Shown here one piece after another: positions 8,353 through 14,976 of a stretch of 15,872 nt of DNA; the first letter of the stretch is position 1; every line of letters begins with the position of its first letter. The DNA comes from an uncultured Alphaproteobacteria bacterium (GTDB taxonomy: Bacteria > Pseudomonadota > Alphaproteobacteria > Puniceispirillales > Puniceispirillaceae), in NCBI GenBank assembly GCA_913064995.1, contig CAJYBL010000017.1, positions 1-15,872 of the forward strand, in the 5' to 3' direction. Below the pieces are notes generated by a model, which worked only from the letters and a program-made list of their open reading frames with translations, made no database searches and was not told the DNA's origin. Made by a program: the position numbers and the translations under genes.

Positions 8353-8375
8353 TGTGATCATTTGTTGTGATCATT
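8353..8375. repeat. Tandem direct repeat of TGTGATCATT
   Basis: TGTGATCATT occurs at 8353-8362 and again at 8366-8375, a period of 13 bp. Each copy contains the palindrome TGATCA. The repeats end 23 bp before the acetoacetyl-CoA ligase start codon. The position and arrangement suggest a regulator binding region or part of the 5' leader. Which of these is unknown. Confidence 0.45.
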
Positions 8376-8398
8376 GTCTTTTTTCTTGGGTTTCATCA

Positions 8399-10387
8399 AT
8401 GGCCAAACAATCTTCATCACCGCCGCAATCAACCGCGCTTGGCACCTGTCTTTGGCAACCAACAGACGAAGCGATTAAAAAGGCGCAGCTGCAAGATTTC
8501 GGGCGGTTTATCGCTGCCAATCATGGCTTTGACTGGGGCGGTGATTTCCAAGCCTTGTGGCAATGGTCAATCGATTCAATGCCTGATTTCTGGCAAAGCC
8601 TGTGGCAATGGCATGGCATGATTGGTGATATGGGATCACGCATCCTGATCAATGAAACCGCGATGCCTGGTGCCCAGTTTTTTCCCGATGCCAAAATCAA
8701 TTTTGCCGAAAATCTTTTGGCCGAGGCCGATGACCGTCCGGCAATCAGTGCCTATGGCGAAGATGGCCGTCATATCGCCCTTAGCCGTGCCGAGCTGAAA
8801 CAAAAAGTTATGGCGCTTGCCGGCTGGATGCGTGCCAAGGGCGTTGGCCAAGGTGACCGCGTTGCCGCCTATACGCCAAATGCGGCCGAAGCGGTGATCA
8901 CGATGTTGGCAAGCGCAACCATTGGCGCGGTCTATTCTAGCTGTTCGCCCGATTTCGGATTAGCCGGTGCGGTTGATCGGTTTAGCCAGATTGAACCAAA
9001 GCTGTTAATGGCCTGCGATGGCTATCTTTATGCTGGCAAAAAGATTGATCGGATACCGCTGATTGCCGACCTTACCGCCCAATTGCCAACGCTTGAGGCG
9101 GTTTTGATCCTTCCCTATCTTTGCGACGCACCGGATTGCAACGCCATTGCCAATGCCACCCTTTTTGACGATGCAATTGCGAGTGCTAAACCGGTCAACG
9201 CCTTTTTACGAGTTGGTTTCAATGATCCGCTTTATATTCTTTATTCGAGCGGCACAACCGGTGCGCCAAAATGCATTGTTCACGGCGTTGGCGGCACCTT
9301 GATCCAGCATATCAAAGAACATCGCCTTCATGGTGATCTGGGCGCGGGTGATGCCATGTTCTATTTCACCACTTGCGGATGGATGATGTGGAACTGGCTT
9401 GTATCGGCCTTGGCGATCAGGGCAAAAGTGGTGTTGTTTGAAGGCAATCCATTTCACCCGGGGCCAGCCCGATTATGGGAACTAGCCGAAACTGAAAATA
9501 TTGCCATTTTCGGCACATCAGCAAAATATATCGATGCGGTTCGCAATTCAGGTTATGTGCCGCGTGACCAGGTTCACCTTGGCGCGCTGCGAGCCCTATT
9601 ATCAACCGGATCGCCGCTCTCATCTGACGGCTTTACGTTTGTTTATGACAAAATCAAACCCGACCTGCAGCTATGTTCGATTTCTGGCGGCACCGATATC
9701 GTGTCATGTTTTGTTCTTGGCTGTCCGGTTCAGCCGGTTTTTGCTGGTGAAATTCAAACCCGTGGCCTTGGCATGAAAACTGATGTTCTGGACGAAAATG
9801 GAACCAGCCTTATCGGCAAACAAGGCGAGCTTTGCTGCACCGCGCCTTTCCCAGCAATGCCGATAAAATTCTGGAATGATGCTGATGGCAGTAAATATAA
9901 AGCTGCCTATTTTGAGCATTTTCCGGGCATATGGCGGCATGGCGATTGGGCCACAATGACCACACGCGGCGGCATGATCATTCATGGCCGGTCTGACGCA
10001 ACTTTAAACCCGGGCGGTGTTCGCATTGGCACGGCCGAAATTTACCGTCAGGTCGAAGCTTTTGATGCAATCACCGAAGCGCTGGTCATTGGTCAGGATT
10101 GGCAAGATGATGTCAGGGTTATCCTGTTCGTGCGAATGGCCGATGGCGCAAATCTTGATGATGATTTGCGGCGCGCTATCTGCATGACCATTCGCGCGGG
10201 TGCCACGCCGCGCCATGTGCCTGCTGCCATCATCGCTGTTCCTGATATTCCGCGCACACGCTCGGGTAAAATAACCGAACTTGCCGTTCGTGATATCATT
10301 CATGGTCGAGCGATTAAAAACACCGAAGCCTTGGCAAATGCCGAAGCGCTGGCCTTTTTCAAAAATTTACCTGAATTGCAGAGGTGA
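8399..10387 (+). CDS. aacS: Acetoacetyl-CoA ligase (acetoacetate-CoA synthetase)
   Basis: This enzyme activates acetoacetate with ATP and CoA to acetoacetyl-CoA, linking ketone body or polyhydroxybutyrate breakdown to central metabolism. The 662-aa protein belongs to the AMP-forming acyl-CoA synthetase superfamily. It shows the AMP-binding P-loop YSSGTTGAPK (282-291), the following FYFTTCGWMMWNW, the GGTDIVSCFVLGCP region, and the C-terminal catalytic lysine in RSGK (Lys624). The family-specific tail ELAVRDIIHGRAIKNTEALA separates it from acetyl-CoA synthetase. The frame is open 41 codons further upstream, but that part has no family similarity and crosses the palindrome cluster, so I start at ATG 8399. 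No clear Shine-Dalgarno sequence precedes it. It ends 6 bp from the stop of the convergent gene and has no visible terminator. Confidence 0.94.
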   Translation: MAKQSSSPPQSTALGTCLWQPTDEAIKKAQLQDFGRFIAANHGFDWGGDFQALWQWSIDSMPDFWQSLWQWHGMIGDMGSRILINETAMPGAQFFPDAKINFAENLLAEADDRPAISAYGEDGRHIALSRAELKQKVMALAGWMRAKGVGQGDRVAAYTPNAAEAVITMLASATIGAVYSSCSPDFGLAGAVDRFSQIEPKLLMACDGYLYAGKKIDRIPLIADLTAQLPTLEAVLILPYLCDAPDCNAIANATLFDDAIASAKPVNAFLRVGFNDPLYILYSSGTTGAPKCIVHGVGGTLIQHIKEHRLHGDLGAGDAMFYFTTCGWMMWNWLVSALAIRAKVVLFEGNPFHPGPARLWELAETENIAIFGTSAKYIDAVRNSGYVPRDQVHLGALRALLSTGSPLSSDGFTFVYDKIKPDLQLCSISGGTDIVSCFVLGCPVQPVFAGEIQTRGLGMKTDVLDENGTSLIGKQGELCCTAPFPAMPIKFWNDADGSKYKAAYFEHFPGIWRHGDWATMTTRGGMIIHGRSDATLNPGGVRIGTAEIYRQVEAFDAITEALVIGQDWQDDVRVILFVRMADGANLDDDLRRAICMTIRAGATPRHVPAAIIAVPDIPRTRSGKITELAVRDIIHGRAIKNTEALANAEALAFFKNLPELQR

Positions 10388-10393
10388 GTTAGA

Positions 10394-10927
10394 TTAGCCT
10401 TTAATCAGCCCTTGAACCGCGCTGCTATTGGCAAAACGGCGGCGGTTGGTTTTGTAAAAAGCAAGCGATAGGGATAATTGACGGGATTCTTCTTGTTTTA
10501 AGGAATCTTCATCATCAAGATCATCCAGCTTGGCAGCTGCACAAATATGCGCAAGATAAGTGTGATCAGCCTTAGCGCGGTCGGCAATGATCCTGAATTT
10601 TGCCTTTGATCCAACCGGCCATTTTTCGCGCAATAAGGTTAGAAGCACAAAATTGGCACTAGCCTCAAGCTGGGACGCAAGCGCGCTGCTGGCCGTGGCT
10701 TTGCTGGTAATAATCTCACTGGCAATGATGGTCATCGCGTCAAGATGATTTTGATCAGCCGCCAATTCAGCGCCGCGATCCTGATCCATCCAATGCCCAA
10801 GAAGGTTAACCTTATCGGCAGCGTCCAGCCCCATCAGCAATGCATGGCTTGCTGCCTTGCGGGTCATGCTTACATCAACAATATCACTTTCACCCATGAT
10901 GCGGATAAGTGTTTTTTGGTCAGCCAT
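10394..10927 (-). CDS. Hypothetical helical protein, 177 aa
   Basis: I do not recognise this protein. It is acidic to neutral, soluble (no signal peptide or membrane segment) and predicted by eye to be almost all helix, with long Ala/Leu/Glu-rich stretches such as ALASQLEASANFVLLTLL. It has an acidic patch LDDLDDEDSLKQEE near residue 140 and a basic stretch FYKTNRRRF near the C-terminus. The N-terminal part (IRIMGESDIVDVSMTRKAA) is not a motif I can name. ATG at 10927 is preferred over a TTG one codon upstream because GGGA lies 8 nt before the ATG. It converges on the acetoacetyl-CoA ligase gene with a 6-bp gap. The upstream EamA gene is closed off by its own terminator, so this gene probably has its own promoter. 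Confidence 0.75.
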   Translation of the reverse strand: MADQKTLIRIMGESDIVDVSMTRKAASHALLMGLDAADKVNLLGHWMDQDRGAELAADQNHLDAMTIIASEIITSKATASSALASQLEASANFVLLTLLREKWPVGSKAKFRIIADRAKADHTYLAHICAAAKLDDLDDEDSLKQEESRQLSLSLAFYKTNRRRFANSSAVQGLIKG

Positions 10928-11001
10928 CAATTTATTCCCAGATCAATTTTGATACAGATATTACGCCGTCAGCCGCGCGGGTTTACCGGGGTTTTCACAA
11001 A

Positions 11002-11029
11002 AGGACAAGCCCTTCATCGGGTTTGTCCT
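11002..11029 (-). terminator. Rho-independent terminator of the EamA transporter gene
   Basis: An 11-bp stem (AGGACAAGCCC at 11002-11012 with GGGTTTGTCCT at 11019-11029, one G-U pair) closes a 6-nt loop. On the minus strand it is followed by TTTTGTG. The stem begins inside the TAG stop codon of the transporter gene. Orientation and T-run favour termination on the minus strand. Confidence 0.8.
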
Positions 11030-11924
11030 AGATCCCCGGTTGATTGACCTCGCTCGTACGCACGAGTTTGCGCCATGCAATCACAAGACAGCTAGCAATA
11101 ATAACAAGCGCGCCAATAATTTCACTTGCCGACATAATTTCGGCGAAAACAAAATAACCAACAATCCCCGAAATTGGCATTTGCACATAACGGATGGACG
11201 CCACCACAACCGCATTTGAATAGCGATAGGCGGTCGTCATCACAATTTGCAACGCCGACCCGATCACCCCAAGGATCACAAGATCAATCAGAATTGACTG
11301 GCTAATTGATTGCATCTGATCAGGTAAAATCATCACAATAACGCTCAAAACGCCAAATCCCGCCAAATTATACCAAGCCGCCACCGATGCAGGCGCATCA
11401 CCTTTGCCAAGCTGGCGCAGCATCAAGGACAGGCCAGCCCCGACAAGTGCAGCACCAATGCCATAAAGCGCATACCATGACATCGCGCCCTCAAAGGGGT
11501 CGGTGATAATGACCACCCCTGCCAAACCAGCAATAACCGCCGTCCAACGGTAAATCCCCACTTTTTCACCCAGAAAAATCGGCGCTAACAGCGTGATGAA
11601 AATAACCGAACTTTGAAATAACGCTGTTGCCATGCCAAGCGGCATCGACCGGATTGATAAAAACCAAAAGGTAATGCCGCAAAGGCCAAGAAGGCTGCGA
11701 AAAAACAGAATTCTGCGCTGATTAATTTGCAAGAGATTACGGCCACGAAGATAAATGGCATAGAGGAATAAAATCGGAAGCGAGAATAGGAACCGGTAAA
11801 ATAAAGTGGTGATAATATTGATATCCTCGCCTGGTTTTTTGATCAGGACACCGGTCAACACGCTGAAAATAACCGCGAGTAAACTTAAAAACACACCCAT
11901 TAAAGACCGAGGCAAGCGAACCAA
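11028..11924 (-). CDS. EamA/DMT-superfamily transporter
   Basis: This is a predicted inner-membrane permease of the drug/metabolite transporter superfamily. Its substrate cannot be read from sequence. The 298-aa protein has about ten hydrophobic segments (near 10-30, 38-59, 72-91, 94-119, 126-141, 150-169, 181-201, 211-233, 239-260, 269-285), arranged as two EamA repeats of five. Family signatures include the FYRFLFSLP region of helix 2, the RWTAVIAGLAGVVII helix 5 and the final EIIGALVIIASCLVIAW. The charged C-terminal tail should be cytoplasmic. The start is uncertain: the full frame uses TTG at 11924, directly after a stop codon at 11936, while an ATG at 11900 would lose 8 residues. Neither has a convincing ribosome binding site. 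It is divergent from the cytochrome c' gene and ends in a strong hairpin. Confidence 0.9.
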   Translation of the reverse strand: MVRLPRSLMGVFLSLLAVIFSVLTGVLIKKPGEDINIITTLFYRFLFSLPILFLYAIYLRGRNLLQINQRRILFFRSLLGLCGITFWFLSIRSMPLGMATALFQSSVIFITLLAPIFLGEKVGIYRWTAVIAGLAGVVIITDPFEGAMSWYALYGIGAALVGAGLSLMLRQLGKGDAPASVAAWYNLAGFGVLSVIVMILPDQMQSISQSILIDLVILGVIGSALQIVMTTAYRYSNAVVVASIRYVQMPISGIVGYFVFAEIMSASEIIGALVIIASCLVIAWRKLVRTSEVNQPGI

Positions 11925-12104
11925 CTTTCTGTAGCTTTACGTTTGAACTGCTGATCATTGAGCGCTTTGAAGCCGTCTCAATTTTGCACCAGAACACGCG
12001 TGACCTCGGCAGAGGCCGCCAGCATTGACCATTTCTGGATCTATCATAATTTATGCAAAAGCACATCTTTTCTTTCCCCCAACAGTGTTTATCTTTGCTT
12101 TTAT

Positions 12105-12120
12105 ATTCAGGTGACACCAA
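12105..12120 (+). repeat. 16-bp repeat ATTCAGGTGACACCAA, copy 1 (leader)
   Basis: This exact 16-mer lies just before the cytochrome c' ribosome binding site (AAGGAG, 12123-12128, 8 nt before the ATG). It recurs inside the coding region at 12426. Its core GGTG-A-CACC is itself a short inverted repeat. Confidence 0.6.
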
Positions 12121-12136
12121 CCAAGGAGCGCGCAAC

Positions 12137-12619
12137 ATGACCTCGCAATCAAATCCGAAACATCTAAAATTCACTGCCGCCCTTACGCCCAAATCTTTAT
12201 CACGAATTTGTGCAACGCTTGTCGTTTGCCTTGTCGCCACCGGATTTGGCACCGCCAATGCCGATATCATCGCTGATCGCAAAGCGGGATTTAAGCGCAA
12301 TGCTGATTCGATGAAGGCCATCGCCGCCGCCATTGGGAGTGGCGATTACCAAACCGTGATCAGCCGTGCCGAAGGGATTGCCAGCTGGGCAAGTAAAATT
12401 CCAAGCTATTTTCCTGAAGGAAGCGATTCAGGTGACACCAAGGCGCGCGCCGAAATCTGGTTTGAATTTGACGCCTTTAAAGCCAAGGCCAAAGCCAATG
12501 AAACCGCCGCGCAAACCCTTGTCACCGCCGCCAAATCAGGGGATCAGGGCGCCATGATGGCAGGGCTGAAAAATCTGGGAGCCAGTTGCAAATCCTGCCA
12601 TTCCAATTTCAAAGACTAG
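12137..12619 (+). CDS. cycP: Cytochrome c' (periplasmic)
   Basis: Cytochromes c' are periplasmic four-helix haem proteins that bind NO and CO; roles in NO handling or electron transfer are known for the family. The 160-aa precursor has a signal peptide with a long polar start, a hydrophobic core (ICATLVVCLVATGFGTANA) and a likely cleavage after Ala42. The mature part starts DIIADRKAGFK. The single haem site is CKSCH at 151-155, at the very C-terminus as in this family, followed by SNFKD. The aromatic YFPEGSDSGDTKARAEIW region matches the usual loop before helix 3. The start is fixed by AAGGAG 8 nt upstream. Its neighbour on the opposite strand is a cytochrome b561, a likely membrane electron partner. 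Copy 2 of a 16-bp repeat lies at 12426-12441 in the coding region. Confidence 0.93.
   Translation: MTSQSNPKHLKFTAALTPKSLSRICATLVVCLVATGFGTANADIIADRKAGFKRNADSMKAIAAAIGSGDYQTVISRAEGIASWASKIPSYFPEGSDSGDTKARAEIWFEFDAFKAKAKANETAAQTLVTAAKSGDQGAMMAGLKNLGASCKSCHSNFKD
12426..12441 (+). repeat. 16-bp repeat ATTCAGGTGACACCAA, copy 2 (in cytochrome c' CDS)
   Basis: This is identical to 12105-12120, 321 bp downstream and in direct orientation. It encodes the DSGDTK part of the protein. Both copies are soon followed by a GCGCGC run. Confidence 0.6.
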
Positions 12620-12662
12620 ACCGTCAAAATTGGGCTTTGCGTGGATAAAACAAGGGTGCTGG

Positions 12663-13325
12663 TTAAAACAAGGATGGCCGCAATAGGCTAAGCGATTGTG
12701 CCGCAGCGACAAACGCCACCATCAAGATAAATCCAAAAAAACTATGTTTGGCTGAAATACCGCCATCTTGTTCAAGCGCTGTATCGGCGGTTTTGGATTT
12801 GCCTTGCACCATGACCATCGTCAAATTGCGCTTTTTCTTGAATTTATAAATCAAAATAGCGGCAATATGTAAAACGATGATCAGAAACAAAAACTTTTCT
12901 GAAAAATGATGCACATCGGCAATTTTATCGGTCAAATTTGGCACCAGATGCGCTAGCGGCCCCTCAAACAAAACATCATCATTTGACATGGTACCGGTAA
13001 CCGCCATCAACAGCGGAATGCCAAGCAGCCCTAAAACCGCATAACCGCCAAGGGCGCTATGGCCAGATTTTGCGACGGGGTCAGGACGAAACAGCATTTT
13101 CAATCCGTTCAACGCTGCCTTTGGCGATCGCAGAAACTGACCAAACCGTGCATAATGGCCACCAAGAAACCCCCAAAAAATGCGAAATGTCACAAGCCCC
13201 AGAACCGCCAGACCAAATCGTTCATGAACCCAAAGAACCTCGGTTTTAGCCGAAATAATTGCGCCAACGACACAAATAAAAAGACTCCAATGAAACAGGC
13301 GCAAAGGAAAATCCCACACAATCAT
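12663..13325 (-). CDS. Cytochrome b561 family membrane protein
   Basis: This is a di-haem b-type inner-membrane cytochrome, expected to pass electrons between the quinone pool and a periplasmic partner. The 220-aa protein starts MIVWDFPLRLFHW, the typical opening of the Ni/Fe-hydrogenase-type b561 group. Hydrophobic segments lie near 13-30, 37-55, 92-111, 143-161 and 194-211. Candidate haem ligands are His12, His34, His57, His89 (SGHSALGG), His139/140 (DVHHF) and His153 (VLHIAAI). GGAG lies 7 nt before the ATG. It converges on the cytochrome c' gene with 43 bp between stop codons. The two are often neighbours in proteobacteria, so pairing with cytochrome c' is the natural inference. The extra C-terminal helix after a polar linker (173-193) is somewhat longer than the four-helix core. 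Confidence 0.9.
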   Translation of the reverse strand: MIVWDFPLRLFHWSLFICVVGAIISAKTEVLWVHERFGLAVLGLVTFRIFWGFLGGHYARFGQFLRSPKAALNGLKMLFRPDPVAKSGHSALGGYAVLGLLGIPLLMAVTGTMSNDDVLFEGPLAHLVPNLTDKIADVHHFSEKFLFLIIVLHIAAILIYKFKKKRNLTMVMVQGKSKTADTALEQDGGISAKHSFFGFILMVAFVAAAQSLSLLRPSLF

Positions 13326-13483
13326 GTCATCTCTCCATTTGCCAAATTGTTTGTTGTTTCAACCCTATCACAGGACAAGATTGACAAAGCAATCCTTTTT
13401 CGCCCCGCATAGCTTGCCATTTATGATTAGCGAACATTCATTGAAATATGGCATGCGTTGGTGAAGCCTGATAGATTTTGCTT

Positions 13484-14128
13484 ATGACAATCATGCAGCA
13501 GAAACTTTTATCTTCAGGTGGAGCGCTCGATCAGCTTGCCGCAATTGATGCCGATATTGCCGCTGCGCTGTCACGTTTTGGCCCGCCACCCGACCGGTCG
13601 CTTCCCGCCAGTTTCGAAACTTTGGCGCGATCCATAATCGGCCAACAGATATCGCGCGCTGCCGCCAGTGCAATCTGGACCCGTATGCTCGACCAAGACC
13701 ATAGCAGCGCCCCCATCATTGCCGCCAAACAACCCGATGATTTAATGCCATTCGGCCTGTCGCAGCGAAAAGCCGAATATTTGATTGGCATTGCAGATGA
13801 AATCCAATCAGGGCGACTTGATTTGGCAACATTGGCCAAGATGAGCGGCCAGGATGTTCAAAAACGGCTTGTCGAAATTCGCGGCATTGGCGCATGGACA
13901 GCCGATAATTTTCGGCTTTTTGCGCTTGGCGATATGGATGCTTGGCCAGCCAATGACATTGCCTTGCAAGAAGGCATGAAACGACTGAAATCATTGGATG
14001 AACGGCCAAATGGTAAAATGCTGGAAACGCTTGGTGAGGCATGGCGTCCCTATCGCGGCGCGGGCGCGCTGATGCTTTGGCATATTTACGGCATTCTGGT
14101 TCGCAAAGCCACAATCGACGAAATCTAA
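13484..14128 (+). CDS. DNA-3-methyladenine glycosylase II-like (AlkA family, HhH-GPD)
   Basis: The predicted role is removal of alkylated bases from DNA, leaving an abasic site for base excision repair. The 214-aa protein lacks the N-terminal AlkA domain of E. coli and consists of the HhH-GPD glycosylase core. SFETLARSIIGQQIS at 43-57 is the family's opening helix. The helix-hairpin-helix is VEIRGIGAWTAD (130-141). The catalytic Asp is most likely Asp158 in WPANDIALQEG. There are no C-terminal FeS cysteines, so it is not a MutY/Nth type. Start choice is unclear: TTG 13478, ATG 13484 and ATG 13493 are all in frame and none has a strong ribosome binding site. Its stop overlaps the stop of the convergent SRAP gene by 4 bp. 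The exact substrate range cannot be read from the sequence. Confidence 0.9.
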   Translation: MTIMQQKLLSSGGALDQLAAIDADIAAALSRFGPPPDRSLPASFETLARSIIGQQISRAAASAIWTRMLDQDHSSAPIIAAKQPDDLMPFGLSQRKAEYLIGIADEIQSGRLDLATLAKMSGQDVQKRLVEIRGIGAWTADNFRLFALGDMDAWPANDIALQEGMKRLKSLDERPNGKMLETLGEAWRPYRGAGALMLWHIYGILVRKATIDEI

Positions 14129-14793
14129 CCGAATAAATCGCCCTGATCCGGCTTTGCTGGCAAAAGCGCATCACCTTCAAGCGGTGTTACCAGCCCCGGA
14201 TGGTCTATCCCCGCCTTGCCAACATCAGGCGCAACCCGATACCAATTAAACCAGCTAGCCGGTGCAATTTCACAATAGTTTGTAGCCTGATCGGCGGTTC
14301 CGCCAAGCCATTGCATTTCAGTACCCGCAGCAAGCACAAGCGGCTGGCGATGGTGAATTTCGGCCAGCTTGCCATCGGCGGCGCTGGTCATGATCACAAA
14401 GCGTGATTGCGATCCCTGCTGAAACAATAATCCAGCCATCGCCATAACGCCGCCATCAGATAGCTGAATATGCCAAGGGGTTTTTGGCGCTGACCATTCA
14501 TACCAGCCGCTTGCCACCACAATGCAGCGTGACAGCGAAAAAGCATCGCGAAAGGTTGGTTTTTCCCGCGCTGTTTCCATGCGGGCATTGATCAAAAAAC
14601 TTTTGTTTGGCCCCGTCGGTGGCAGCCCCCATGCGGCGGTTTTGGCCTGAAGATGAAGACCATCACGAACAAGAACCATGCTATTCTGGCTTGGCGCAAT
14701 ATTCCAGCGTGGGCGCAGATTTTGCAAAATCGTAACACCAAAACGGCGCATTAATTCGTCTGTTGTGGCCGTGCTGGTAAAGCGTCCGCACAT
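14125..14793 (-). CDS. SRAP-domain abasic-site protein (YedK/HMCES family)
   Basis: SRAP proteins form a covalent thiazolidine link with abasic sites in single-stranded DNA and shield them from breakage. The 222-aa protein begins MCGRF, so Cys2 becomes the reactive N-terminus after Met removal. Other active-site residues visible are Asn69 (INARMET), Glu99 (GWYEW) and His147 (IHHRQP). In the last motif the usual IHxRMP Met is replaced by Gln150. WNIAPSQ and WGLPP are also typical. An AAGGG element lies 11 nt before the start. The gene is tail-to-tail with the AlkA-like glycosylase, with stop codons overlapping at 14125-14128, and divergent from the Sua5/TsaC gene. The C-terminal LFG tail and PLEGDALLPAKPDQGD are ordinary for the family. 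Confidence 0.94.
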   Translation of the reverse strand: MCGRFTSTATTDELMRRFGVTILQNLRPRWNIAPSQNSMVLVRDGLHLQAKTAAWGLPPTGPNKSFLINARMETAREKPTFRDAFSLSRCIVVASGWYEWSAPKTPWHIQLSDGGVMAMAGLLFQQGSQSRFVIMTSAADGKLAEIHHRQPLVLAAGTEMQWLGGTADQATNYCEIAPASWFNWYRVAPDVGKAGIDHPGLVTPLEGDALLPAKPDQGDLFG

Positions 14794-14976
14794 AACACAT
14801 CTTGCCCTTATCGTGAAAATTCTGACGCGATTGATCGCCCAGCCAATAGGTTAGCGCGAAACTGACGACTAGGCGAGCCATCAATCATGTTGTATCACTG
14901 GATAGCAATCACCGCGATCCGGCGCAATGATGCCGCGCATTGCCAAACCAGCCAACCAAAGGCCCCATTTCGTACC

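Larger units (their letters stand above)
7863..8398. other. 536-bp region between gor and the acetoacetyl-CoA ligase gene
   Basis: This region separates two divergent genes and has no gene I can call with confidence. The middle (7979-8287) holds a small minus-strand ORF listed separately. The right end (8291-8375) holds clustered palindromes and a direct repeat, also listed separately. The gor-proximal 116 bp (7863-7978) shows no strong promoter match, hairpin terminator or RNA gene that I can recognise. Confidence 0.6.

Noticed and set aside
12025..12050. TTGACC and CATAAT as a promoter for the cytochrome c' gene
   Set aside because: The elements match consensus well, but the spacer is only 14 bp, so I could not support it as a feature.
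11737..12333. 198-codon minus-strand open frame across the EamA start, the intergenic gap and the cytochrome c' start
   Set aside because: It overlaps two well-supported genes, including the cytochrome c' signal peptide region, and its translation has no recognisable motif.
13373..13400. Imperfect hairpin followed by TTTTT upstream of the glycosylase gene
   Set aside because: The paired arms are short with a bulge, and no plus-strand gene ends just upstream that it could terminate.
13381..13427. TTGACA (13381) and TATGAT (13422) as a promoter for the glycosylase gene
   Set aside because: The spacing between them is 35 bp, far from the usual 16-18, and no good partner was found for either element.
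13716..14180. 154-codon minus-strand open frame opposite the glycosylase gene
   Set aside because: It is antisense to the HhH-GPD core and has a low-quality composition rich in Arg, Cys and His.
14924..14943. Inverted repeat GCAATG/CATTGC between the SRAP and Sua5/TsaC genes
   Set aside because: The arms are only 6 bp with an 8-nt loop, a size expected by chance in this window.
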